Shown here: positions 25,249 through 33,509 of the stretch, one piece after another | Layout of the letters: each line of letters starts with the position of its first letter | How positions within the stretch are numbered: the stretch's first letter is position 1 | Assembly (NCBI GenBank): GCA_049194865.1 | Contig: JBLZWL010000091.1 | Coordinates: forward strand, 1-64,000 | Source: Myxococcus terminator_A | GTDB lineage: Bacteria; Myxococcota; Myxococcia; Myxococcales; Myxococcaceae | Reading direction: 5' to 3' | Length of the DNA stretch: 64,000 nt | The notes under the pieces: generated by a model | Database searches by the model: none | What the model was told of the DNA's origin: nothing | The model's input: only the letters and a program-made list of their open reading frames with translations | Translations under genes and position numbers: made by a program

Positions 25249-25998
25249 GTGTTCAAGTCGGTCATCGAGCGGCAGCGAGCAGGGCGGTTGGGCATGGGGT
25301 TGTGGTGGTCCGTCGCGGTCCACGCGGGGTTGTTCGGCGCGGTCCTCGTCATCTCCTCGCGGCCCGCTGAGCTGGCCGTGGAGCCGGAGAAGGACCACGT
25401 CCTGACCATCTACCAGGGCCGTCAGCAGGTGGCGAAGGGCTACGCGGCGCCGGCCCAGCCGAAGCAGGCCACTCCGCCGAAGCCGCGCAAGCCCAAGCGC
25501 ACCACGATGCCCACGCAGATCAACCCGCTTCCGGCGGACCCGCAGCCGGTGGAGCCGGAGCCGGTGGCGAACACCTCGGACACCGACGAGACGGTTCCTC
25601 CGGGTGACGGCGTGCCGGGCGGCCACCCGGATGGCGACCCGAACAGCACCGTCATCGGCGTGCCGTACGTCCCCGGCCTGGAGCCCGGCGGCAGTGGCAC
25701 GGGCGAAGAGGTGCTCCCGTTCGGGCAGGGCATGACGCAGCCGGTGCTCCTGGGAGGCCCTCCGCTCGAGTACACCGAGCAGGCCCGCATGGCCCGCGTG
25801 GAGGGGACGGTCATCGCCAAATGCGTCGTGTCTCGCGAGGGAGACGTGCGCGACTGCCGCATCCTCAAGGGCCTGGCGCACATGGACGAGGAGGTGCTGG
25901 ATGCACTGCACCACCGCCGCTACAGCCCCGTGACGTTCCAGGGCCGCCCGCAGAGCGTCTCCTACGTGTTCACCTTGCGCTTCAAGCTGCCTCGCTGA
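25249..25998 (+). CDS. TonB-like energy-transducer protein
   Basis: 249 aa with the TonB layout: a short cytoplasmic N-terminus, one membrane helix near residues 17-38 (SVAVHAGLFGAVLVIS, with the His typical of TonB helices), a Pro/Lys-rich periplasmic spacer (QATPPKPRKPKR), and a C-terminal TonB domain from about residue 165. That domain contains EYTEQARMARVEGTV, CVVSREGDVRDCRI and the closing YVFTLRFKLPR. It would couple the proton-motive force, through ExbBD elsewhere, to an outer-membrane receptor or to a myxobacterial trans-envelope machine. The GTG at 25249 is favoured by GGGAGG 8 bases upstream and by the family N-terminus. It is 164 bases after the response regulator and convergent with the TPR lipoprotein. 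Confidence 0.85.
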   Translation: MFKSVIERQRAGRLGMGLWWSVAVHAGLFGAVLVISSRPAELAVEPEKDHVLTIYQGRQQVAKGYAAPAQPKQATPPKPRKPKRTTMPTQINPLPADPQPVEPEPVANTSDTDETVPPGDGVPGGHPDGDPNSTVIGVPYVPGLEPGGSGTGEEVLPFGQGMTQPVLLGGPPLEYTEQARMARVEGTVIAKCVVSREGDVRDCRILKGLAHMDEEVLDALHHRRYSPVTFQGRPQSVSYVFTLRFKLPR

Positions 25999-26019
25999 CC
26001 TGGGCCCGCCGCGCGTCCG

Positions 26020-27138
26020 TCACAAGTCGTAGCCTCCGACGGCGGACGCCGGCACCAGGACATGCTTGAGCACATACGCCTTGAGCCGCTGACGAACATC
26101 GTCCTCCAACGTGAGGACGACCTGGGGGTGGATGCGAGCCCCCACCTCGAAGAGCACCGCCTGCATCAACATGCCGTCATCGGTGATGGCGGCCAGGCGG
26201 TCCAGCGTCGGATCGGAGCGCTCCGCCGTTCCCGCGTGCTTCTGGCTCGCATGGACGATGAGCGCCGAGCCCAGGCACTCCATCTCCTCCACCGTCGTGT
26301 AGTGCTCCTTCGTGGTGCCCGTCATCTCCTCGCGATGCGACGGCTCGCCCAGCCACAGGCCCTTGCAGTTGGCGAAGGCGAGCCAGGAGGGGTCATGGTC
26401 CGGGTCGAACTGGATGGTGACGCCCTGCCCGGCTCGCTCCGCGTAGCCACGCGGGATGATGGCGTCCTCACGGACGACGAGCCCCAGGCCGGAGTTGGCG
26501 CGGAAGAACTGACGGATGATGGGATAGCGCGGGTTCAGCACCAGGCACCACGCCCACGACTCCAGCGCTTCATCGAAGCGCCCCAGGCGCGCGTACGCGT
26601 TGCCCAGGAAGAACCAGGAGCGGTGGTCATTCGGGTTGATGCGCGTCGCGGTCTTGTAGTGCTCCAGCGCGGTGGCCGCGTCGCCCGCGAAGTACGCCGC
26701 GTCACCCCGGAAGTTCCACGCGAGATAGCAGTCCGGGCACACCTTCGTGGCCTGCTCGTACAGCTTCGCCGCCTCCGCGAAGCGCTTCGCTTGGAAGTGC
26801 GGCTCCGCCTCGTCGAGCAAGGCCCGCGCCTTCGGGTTCTCGGGCCAGTCGAGGATGACGAGCTCCCCCTTCTCCTGCACCACACGCGGAGACTCACGCG
26901 AGGCCACCCGCTGCGGCCAGAGCTGGTCCGCCCAGCCGCCCGGAGGCGAGTCCTTTCCCTCGATGCCGTACACCACCGGGGAGGCCTCTATCCGCTTCAC
27001 GATCTCCGCGGGGTTGAGGAAGGGCGGCTTCGTCGGCGCCTTCGACACCCTCTCCGTCCCCGAAGTGGGCGCGGGTTTTCCCGTCGAAGCGCAGCCGGCC
27101 ACGAGCACGAAGCAGAGGACGACGAGGGGGCGGTGCAC
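26020..27138 (-). CDS. TPR-repeat lipoprotein, 372 aa
   Basis: Lipobox VAGC after a hydrophobic stretch predicts a lipoprotein with Cys at about residue 16. Two or three tetratricopeptide repeats lie near residues 105-210 (AEPHFQAKRFAEAAKLYEQA, then a unit with CYLAWNFRGDAAYFAG, then SWFFLGNAYARLGRFDEAL). The C-terminal 150 residues form an unrecognised domain rich in Trp, Glu and His. TPRs imply a protein-binding scaffold at the envelope. The gene is convergent with the TonB-like gene, stops 21 bases apart. Partner unknown. Confidence 0.8.
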   Translation of the reverse strand: MHRPLVVLCFVLVAGCASTGKPAPTSGTERVSKAPTKPPFLNPAEIVKRIEASPVVYGIEGKDSPPGGWADQLWPQRVASRESPRVVQEKGELVILDWPENPKARALLDEAEPHFQAKRFAEAAKLYEQATKVCPDCYLAWNFRGDAAYFAGDAATALEHYKTATRINPNDHRSWFFLGNAYARLGRFDEALESWAWCLVLNPRYPIIRQFFRANSGLGLVVREDAIIPRGYAERAGQGVTIQFDPDHDPSWLAFANCKGLWLGEPSHREEMTGTTKEHYTTVEEMECLGSALIVHASQKHAGTAERSDPTLDRLAAITDDGMLMQAVLFEVGARIHPQVVLTLEDDVRQRLKAYVLKHVLVPASAVGGYDL

Positions 27139-27345
27139 GGGAAGCCCTTTCGGTGAGCGGTCTGCTCCAGTCTACGCCTCCCTCGCCCCTGGCTTGCCCG
27201 CCCTCGAACGATTGACGGCCTTCCTCCCTGGGGTCGCGACACCCCCTGGCGCGAGCCGACACGTTTTACAATGATGTCGGAGAGCGCCTGATTTCGAGCC
27301 GCTGCGGCGACACATCCGTTGCACTCACGAAACTGGAGGCAGGTC

Positions 27346-28185
27346 ATGGAGCGAAGCAACGCGGGGGCATTCGTCCTGGTGAGTCTGCTGGCCTGGGGCT
27401 GTGGTGGTGGACTCGAGCCGCTGGAGCCCGACGTCACGGCTTCGCGCTGTGGGACGGAGGACCCCACGGAGGAGACGCTGACTCGCGTGGCCCAGGAGTC
27501 GAGCCAGGGCGTGAGCGCGATGCGGCTGCCGGGCTCGGTGCGGGTACCAACCTATGTGCACGTCATCAATCGGGGCACGGGGGTCGCGAATGGGGACGTC
27601 CCGCTGGCGACGATTCTCGCGCAGGTCGATGTCCTGCGCGCGGCCTACAGCGCCACGCCCTTCTGGTTCGACCTGGTGACGGTGACACGGACGACGAACG
27701 CGACGTGGTACGTGATGGCGCCCGGCAGCACGGTCGAAACCATGGTGAAGAACGCGCTGCGCCGGGGTGGCAAGGAGTCCCTGAACCTGTACCTGACGAA
27801 CCCGGGGAACGGGCTCCTCGCGTGGGCCACGTTCCCCTGGAATGTCGCCGGGGCGCCGACCAACGACGGCGTGGTGTTACTGAATGCCACGCTGCCCGGT
27901 GGCACCGCTTCGCCGTTCGCGCAGGGAGACACGGCGGTGCACGAGGTGGGACACTGGCTGGGCCTGCTGCACACCATGGTGGGCTGCACGACGGACGATG
28001 GCGTCAGCGACACGCCTCGGGCCAAGCCGACGTACACGTGCGCGGTGGGAGTGGACTCGTGTCTGACCGACCTGGGGCCCGATCCGATCCGCAACTACAT
28101 GGGTTACGTCGATGACGCGTGCATGTCCGAGTTCACTCCGGGCCAGTCAGCACGCATGGATTCGATGGCGCTCATGCATCGCTGA
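27346..28185 (+). CDS. M43-type (pappalysin) zinc metalloprotease, probable lipoprotein
   Basis: 279 aa. The N-terminus has a hydrophobic stretch ending WGCGGG that may be a lipobox, so it is secreted or lipid-anchored. The metzincin zinc motif HEVGHWLGLLH lies near residue 200, giving three His ligands and the catalytic Glu. The M43 Met-turn region NYMGYVDDACMSEFTPGQ follows about 45 residues later. The layout matches the cytophagalysin/pappalysin family, which digest extracellular proteins. The ATG at 27346 is set by GGAGG just upstream. It is monocistronic. Typical of the protease-rich secretome of predatory myxobacteria, though no prey-specific feature is visible. Confidence 0.9.
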   Translation: MERSNAGAFVLVSLLAWGCGGGLEPLEPDVTASRCGTEDPTEETLTRVAQESSQGVSAMRLPGSVRVPTYVHVINRGTGVANGDVPLATILAQVDVLRAAYSATPFWFDLVTVTRTTNATWYVMAPGSTVETMVKNALRRGGKESLNLYLTNPGNGLLAWATFPWNVAGAPTNDGVVLLNATLPGGTASPFAQGDTAVHEVGHWLGLLHTMVGCTTDDGVSDTPRAKPTYTCAVGVDSCLTDLGPDPIRNYMGYVDDACMSEFTPGQSARMDSMALMHR

Positions 28186-28347
28186 GGGCGATATGAGGAC
28201 GTCCACCGCGCGGACGACGTGCGGTGGACAGTGTCGAGCGGCCCACGTTCGCGGGGAATCGCTCGCGAGCGGAGCGCGACTTCGTTAGGAGCGGCTCGGG
28301 CCCGAGGCACGGGTCCAGAGTTCCAGGGACCTCGACACCTCGTCCCG

Positions 28348-29853
28348 ATGACGCCGACCTGGATGATGTCGACCCTCGATTACGACGCAGTGGTGGTGGG
28401 CGCGGGCTTTGGTGGACTGGCCACGGCCCTGGAGCTGACGCGGCGAGGCGCCAGGGTCGCGCTCTGCGAGACGCTGAGCTACCCGGGAGGATGCGCCAGC
28501 ACGTTCCAGCGGGACGGCTACGCCTTCGAGGCGGGCGCCACGCTGTTCTCCGGCTTCGAGCCCCACCAGCTCTTCGGCCGCTGGATTCGCGAGCACCGGC
28601 TGGACGTGACGGTGGACTGGTTGGAGCCGGTGGTGGAGCTGCGCACGCCGGAGCTTCGGCTGGCGGTGTCGCGGAATCGCGCGCGGTTCATCGACTCGTT
28701 GTGCTCGCTGCCGGGGGCTCCGGCTTCGTCGGTGCGGCGGTTGTTCGACCTTCAGGCACAGGTGGCGGGCGCGCTCTGGCCCTTGTTCGATGACCCGGAC
28801 CTGCTGCCGCCCCTGGACCTGCGGGCGCTGCTTCGACATGCGGGACGGATTCATCGATACGCGCCGCTCGCGCGGTGGATGGGGAGACCGCTGGGGGCCG
28901 TGCTGGAGCACCTGGGACTCTCTGGCTTCGCGCCGCTGCGCACGTATCTGGATGCGCTCTGTCAAATCACCGTTCAGTGCTCGGCCGGGGAGGCGGAGGC
29001 GCCCTTCGCGCTCGCGGCCATGGACTACTACTGGCGCGGTACGGGCCATGTGAGGGGTGGCATCGGCGTGCTGGCGAAGGCGCTGGCGCACGCGGTGGAG
29101 GCGCGCGGGGGGACGGTGCTGCTGGCGAACAGGGTGCAAGCCATCGAGCCTCGGGACGGCGGCTGGCGGGTGCGGACGCGGCGAGGTGAGCTGCGTGCAA
29201 GACACGTCGTGGCCAACCTGTTGCCGAGCGGGTTGATGCGGCTCGCGGGACTCTCACCGGAGCGCGTTCCCCGTCTGAGGGCCTTGTCCGAGCATGTCGC
29301 GGAGGGCTGGGGCGCGGCCATGCTCTATCGCGTGGTGAAGGCGCCTCGCGGCGGCGCGGCGGAAGCAAGCCACCTGGAGCTGGTGCGGGACCCGCGGGCG
29401 CCCTTCATCGAAGGCAACCACGTCTTCATGTCCATCAGCGGTGAGGCGGATACGGGTCGTGCCCCCGAGGGACTCCGCACGGTGACGGCGTCGACGCATG
29501 TCCCGCTGAAGACGCTGATCGGAGGGACTCCGGAGGAACAGGCGCGATACATCGCGGGCATCCAGTCGCGCATGCGCGAAGGACTGGAGCGGCTGGCGCC
29601 GGAGTGGATGACCGGAGTCACCCATGAGCTGACGGGCTCACCGCGCACGTTTCAGCGCTTCACGCAGCGAGAGGGCGGAGCGGTGGGCGGCGTTCCCCGG
29701 CGCGCTGGCTGGAGCCACTACCGACACCTGGGCCCCCTGCGTGTCATGGACGGACTGTGGCTGGTGGGTGACTCGGTGTTTCCGGGTCAGAGCACGCTGG
29801 CCACCGCCGTGGGCGGTGTCCGCACGGCGGCGAGCATCGCGAATCAGCGATGA
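28348..29853 (+). CDS. CrtI/carotenoid-isomerase-type FAD oxidoreductase
   Basis: 501 aa. The Rossmann FAD site is at the N-terminus, AVVVGAGFGGLATALEL, followed by YPGGCASTFQ, which is the typical second signature of phytoene desaturase and CrtISO-like enzymes. The C-terminal FAD-contact motif GLWLVGDSVFPGQSTLA is also intact. These enzymes desaturate, isomerise or oxidise polyisoprenoids. No crtB/crtE or other carotenoid gene is nearby, so the substrate could equally be another lipid or quinone. Three in-frame ATGs at 28348, 28363 and 28366 are possible; I use the first. Convergent with the ethanolamine ammonia-lyase gene. Confidence 0.85.
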   Translation: MTPTWMMSTLDYDAVVVGAGFGGLATALELTRRGARVALCETLSYPGGCASTFQRDGYAFEAGATLFSGFEPHQLFGRWIREHRLDVTVDWLEPVVELRTPELRLAVSRNRARFIDSLCSLPGAPASSVRRLFDLQAQVAGALWPLFDDPDLLPPLDLRALLRHAGRIHRYAPLARWMGRPLGAVLEHLGLSGFAPLRTYLDALCQITVQCSAGEAEAPFALAAMDYYWRGTGHVRGGIGVLAKALAHAVEARGGTVLLANRVQAIEPRDGGWRVRTRRGELRARHVVANLLPSGLMRLAGLSPERVPRLRALSEHVAEGWGAAMLYRVVKAPRGGAAEASHLELVRDPRAPFIEGNHVFMSISGEADTGRAPEGLRTVTASTHVPLKTLIGGTPEEQARYIAGIQSRMREGLERLAPEWMTGVTHELTGSPRTFQRFTQREGGAVGGVPRRAGWSHYRHLGPLRVMDGLWLVGDSVFPGQSTLATAVGGVRTAASIANQR

Positions 29854-29926
29854 GCTTGTTCAGGCGAGAGGAAGCCTCCGTGCCGCCACATGCCTTGGCC
29901 GCGCACCTCGCGGCGACAGCTCCGCC

Positions 29927-32254
29927 TCAGCGATGAGCCAGCTCAGGCTCCACTCTCAGCTCGGGCGCGGCTTGCAGCTCGGGCACCGCGCGCAGGTCCG
30001 TCTTGCCCACCACGGTGGGTGACTTCATTCGCGTCGTGGAGGTCAGCTCCGCGAGGATGCTCACCGCTTCGCGCGCCGCCGACTCCGGACGGACGCTCGT
30101 ATCGGAGATGCCCGCGATGAGCCGGGTGATGTCGTGGTCCGCCCTGCCCTGTCGCCACCACGTGTTCGCGGAGGGCGCCGTGAGGTACGCGGAGAAGGCA
30201 TGGTGCCCCGAGCCCGGACGCTCGCCGATGACGTGGATGAGCGCTCTCGGGGAGCTGTCATCCGCCTCTCCGAACAACAGCTCACCCACCTGATACCCGG
30301 CCCGCACGCGCCCCTGCTTCAGCACCAGGTGCTCCGGCGCCACCTTCCACCCACCCGCCTCCAGCTCCCGCCGCAGCTCCATCAGGAATGGGGACAAGTG
30401 CCCCTCGTCCATCAACGAGCGCGCATCCAAGCCATCCGAGACGAGAATCTGCGCGTTCCAGCGGCCCTCATGGCGCAGCCGCAGCATCCGCACCGCCAGC
30501 TCGGAAGCCGAGTCCAGCCGCTCCCCCGTCGGAGGATGCAGGATGTAGTCGCGACGGTCCTCCGCGCACGTGCGCAGCACCACCGCCTCGGGAATCTTGG
30601 CCACCGCAGAGTCCGTCAGCTCCGACCAGAGCCCCACCTTCGCGTCCTCGTACAGCGCGCGCAGCTCCCGCTCCAGCGACGGCTCCAGGTCCCACGGCGT
30701 CTCGCCATGCCCCACCGCCAGCGGCACGCCCCGCTCACGCACCGCCGCCATCTCGGAGCGCGCTTCCTCGAGGACACTCGCGTCCGAGCGAACATCCCCC
30801 TTGCGACGGCGATACTGGAGATACACCCAGGCCGGGTCCCCGAAGTGCTCGGTGGGCCGCCCCGCTTCGTCGATGACCCCGAGCGACTGGAAGAAGGCCC
30901 ACATCCGGTCATCGACCTTGAGCCCCTTCGTCTCCCGCAGCCGCACGTGGTCCTGGAAGCTCGTCGTCAGGTAGCTGAGCATCGGGTCATTGCGCGTGGG
31001 CAGCGCCATCAGATAGCCGGGCGCGGCCTCCACCACCTGCTCCAGACACCAGCCCAGGTCATCCAGCGACACGTCCATGTGCAGCGTCGAGCACACGTCC
31101 AGGCCAATCATCAGCCCGTGCAGCTTGCCCATGACGATGTCCTCCAGGCAGCAGCGAACGAGCTGCTCCCGGGTGCGGAACACCTCCGGACCGATGAACC
31201 CCGCCACGTCATTCACGTGCACCCACGGCGCGGGCGCCTGTCCCGCCCCGAGCTGCGCCAACGCCACCCGCTCCTTCAGCGCCCGGGCGAAGCCGTACTT
31301 GCGTGACTCGTGCACCAGCATGTCGCAGCCGAAGTGATGCCCGTTCGTCGCGTCCGCGCCCTGCCCCGTCTCGAAGTAGAGCCCGTAGCGCCCCGTCCGA
31401 CTCGCCGCGTGCGCCGACATCTTCTCGAGCGTGAGGTCGAAGGTCCGATTCGCCGCCTCATTGCCCGCGAGGCTCTGGAACCAGATGCCCGTGGAGCCGG
31501 GCCGCATCGCCTCCACCTTCGCCTGCACGTCGATGTGCGAGAGCACGCAGTGAGGCATCACCTCGGTGAGCCCGAAGGTGACGAGGAGGTCGTGCAGCGC
31601 GGCCTCCACCGCGGCCACGGACTCCGGCGCGGAGGACACCGGGTTCGTCCCGAGCACCACGTCGCCCACCGCGAAGGACCAGCCGTTGAACACCTGCCAG
31701 CGGATGTCGTCCGGATGGTCCGTGGGCGAGTTCGGCTGGAGCCGCGCGCCCAGATACCCCTTCGCGCCCAGCTTGCTGCCCGGCAACGGATGGAAGATGC
31801 GCGAGCCCACCGCCTTCAGCTCCGCGTCGCTCATCAGCTTCACGACACACGCGATGACGTCGCTGCCCAGGCCCCCCAGGATGGCCTTGATGTCCGCCTC
31901 GTCGGCCGTGAGCAGGTACGACTTGAGCTGTCCCAGCGTCCAGGCCCCCAGCCGCTGAAGCACCTCGACGTCCAGGGCCTCCATCATGAAGGCGTGGAGC
32001 CGGTCCTCGAAGGGAGGGTGCGAGTGCAGGTCGCTCAGCCGCGTGCGAGCCAGCAGTGTGCGCGCATTGGCCCGGGAGTCCTCGTCGGCGGCGGCGATGC
32101 CAAGGGCCTCGTCGCCCTCCTTGAACTCATTGGCGGCGCCGAGAATCCGCTGGAAGAGACGTGAGTCGAAGGAACCTTGAACCCGATGGATGTAGCCGAA
32201 CACGTCCTCACCCGAGAGGACGTCACGGAGACTGACGCTCATGACGCGGGACAA
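29927..32254 (-). CDS. Fused ethanolamine ammonia-lyase (EutB-EutC)
   Basis: 775 aa. Residues about 5-465 correspond to the large subunit EutB: the barrel with RTRLSDLHSHPPFED, VLSHIDVQAKVEAM, GIWFQSLAGNEAANRTFD and HHFGCDMLVHE. Residues about 525-760 match the small subunit EutC, with ILVSDGLDARSL and IGERPGSGHHAFSAY, which contribute the cobalamin-binding part. The enzyme cleaves ethanolamine to acetaldehyde and ammonia using adenosylcobalamin. In most bacteria the subunits are separate (about 450 and 295 aa); here one chain holds both with a linker near 465-525. No eutA reactivase, permease or microcompartment genes are nearby. An in-frame ATG at 32242 is an alternative start. Confidence 0.9.
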   Translation of the reverse strand: MSRVMSVSLRDVLSGEDVFGYIHRVQGSFDSRLFQRILGAANEFKEGDEALGIAAADEDSRANARTLLARTRLSDLHSHPPFEDRLHAFMMEALDVEVLQRLGAWTLGQLKSYLLTADEADIKAILGGLGSDVIACVVKLMSDAELKAVGSRIFHPLPGSKLGAKGYLGARLQPNSPTDHPDDIRWQVFNGWSFAVGDVVLGTNPVSSAPESVAAVEAALHDLLVTFGLTEVMPHCVLSHIDVQAKVEAMRPGSTGIWFQSLAGNEAANRTFDLTLEKMSAHAASRTGRYGLYFETGQGADATNGHHFGCDMLVHESRKYGFARALKERVALAQLGAGQAPAPWVHVNDVAGFIGPEVFRTREQLVRCCLEDIVMGKLHGLMIGLDVCSTLHMDVSLDDLGWCLEQVVEAAPGYLMALPTRNDPMLSYLTTSFQDHVRLRETKGLKVDDRMWAFFQSLGVIDEAGRPTEHFGDPAWVYLQYRRRKGDVRSDASVLEEARSEMAAVRERGVPLAVGHGETPWDLEPSLERELRALYEDAKVGLWSELTDSAVAKIPEAVVLRTCAEDRRDYILHPPTGERLDSASELAVRMLRLRHEGRWNAQILVSDGLDARSLMDEGHLSPFLMELRRELEAGGWKVAPEHLVLKQGRVRAGYQVGELLFGEADDSSPRALIHVIGERPGSGHHAFSAYLTAPSANTWWRQGRADHDITRLIAGISDTSVRPESAAREAVSILAELTSTTRMKSPTVVGKTDLRAVPELQAAPELRVEPELAHR

Positions 32255-32354
32255 TGTATCCGCCGTTTCATTCCGGTAGCCATGCCCGCACCGCGTTGTC
32301 CGCTGGATGACGCCTGAGGGCCCACCCTCCAGCCAATCAGGGCCCGGGGCCGCC

Positions 32355-33509
32355 TCACTCGTCCAGCAGGCTCGACCAGAACCTCACCATCCGGACCACG
32401 TCCCCCGCTCCCGCCTTCTTGTCCACCTCCGCATGGCTGATGAGGGGCGTGGAGAGCTGGTGTACTTCCGTGTAGGGGCGCAGCACCTCCGCCAGCAACA
32501 CGGACTCCATGGCTGGAATCACCGTGTCCCCGGCGCCATGGAGCAGATACACGGGCGCGGCGGGCGCGGGAGACCGGGCCGGCGACATCGACGGGGCCGC
32601 GGCGAACTCCTGGACCAGCGGCAAGAGCAGCGGCCCCAGCGCCGCCACGTCCCGCGTGTTCACATACCCCATCAGCTTCGACGCGGGCTCGGGCATGCGC
32701 ATCTGCAACACCCGCGCATGGGCGAAGGTCTCCTCCGCCAGCTTGCCGTCCGTCTGCGTCTGGTGCGACGCGCGCAGGAAGGTCCGGATGCCCTCGCGCA
32801 GCGGCTCCACCTGCTCGGGTGGAACCAGCCGGTCCGCGACGTTGAGCAGGATGATGACCACGCCGTAGTCATGCGGCGCCAGGCGCGAGCCATCCGGCAA
32901 CACCCCGCTGCACAGGAAGGCCAGCACCCGGGGCAGGTCTCCATGTCCTCCGAAGGAGAGCGCGGAGGCGACCTTGTCTCGAAGCGCGGGCCGCCCCGCC
33001 GCGACGACGGAGAGCCCTCCCGAGAAGCTGATGCCGAACAGGTCCACCTTCCCTCCAGGCGCCAGGTCCTCGCGCGAGGCCGTCCACAGGGCCGCGTCCT
33101 CGATGACGTCGGGGAGCCGTGGGGTGATTTCGTAGCGCAGCAGGTCCGGCGGCTCGGGAGTGAGCACCGTCTGTCCGCCCGTCGCCAGGTCCTTGGCCAG
33201 CTTCACCAGCCGTGGCTCGTCGATGCCCTCGGCATGCACGCCCGAGGTCAGCACCACCGTGCTCCCCCTCACCTCGTGAGGCCGATACAGCCGCGCGCGC
33301 ACCTCACCGTGACGGGTGGGGACCCGCAGCTCGCTGACCTCGTAGGGCCCGTTGCGCCACCGGGCCACCACCTCGGGCACCGAGCCCTCCATCCCCGCGG
33401 CGCGCACGACGAACGACAGGCCTGGCAGCCAATGCACGCCCACCAGCACCACGCCCACCAGCACCACGGCCAGACCGAGGCCCAGGTTCCTCCAGGTCTT
33501 TCGCCTCAC
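32355..33509 (-). CDS. Membrane-anchored alpha/beta hydrolase
   Basis: 384 aa from the GTG at 33509. An N-terminal helix (GLGLAVVLVGVVLVG) anchors it or exports it. The hydrolase core has the nucleophile elbow LFGISFSGGLSV with Ser near residue 165, a late acid region HGAGDTVIPAME and a candidate His in ISHAEVD near the C-terminus, so the triad looks complete. The GTG overlaps the kinase stop as GTGA, which is why I prefer it to a GTG 27 bases upstream; this makes it the last gene of a coupled three-gene unit. The substrate is unknown: an esterase, lipase or peptidase are all possible. Confidence 0.78.
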   Translation of the reverse strand: MRRKTWRNLGLGLAVVLVGVVLVGVHWLPGLSFVVRAAGMEGSVPEVVARWRNGPYEVSELRVPTRHGEVRARLYRPHEVRGSTVVLTSGVHAEGIDEPRLVKLAKDLATGGQTVLTPEPPDLLRYEITPRLPDVIEDAALWTASREDLAPGGKVDLFGISFSGGLSVVAAGRPALRDKVASALSFGGHGDLPRVLAFLCSGVLPDGSRLAPHDYGVVIILLNVADRLVPPEQVEPLREGIRTFLRASHQTQTDGKLAEETFAHARVLQMRMPEPASKLMGYVNTRDVAALGPLLLPLVQEFAAAPSMSPARSPAPAAPVYLLHGAGDTVIPAMESVLLAEVLRPYTEVHQLSTPLISHAEVDKKAGAGDVVRMVRFWSSLLDE

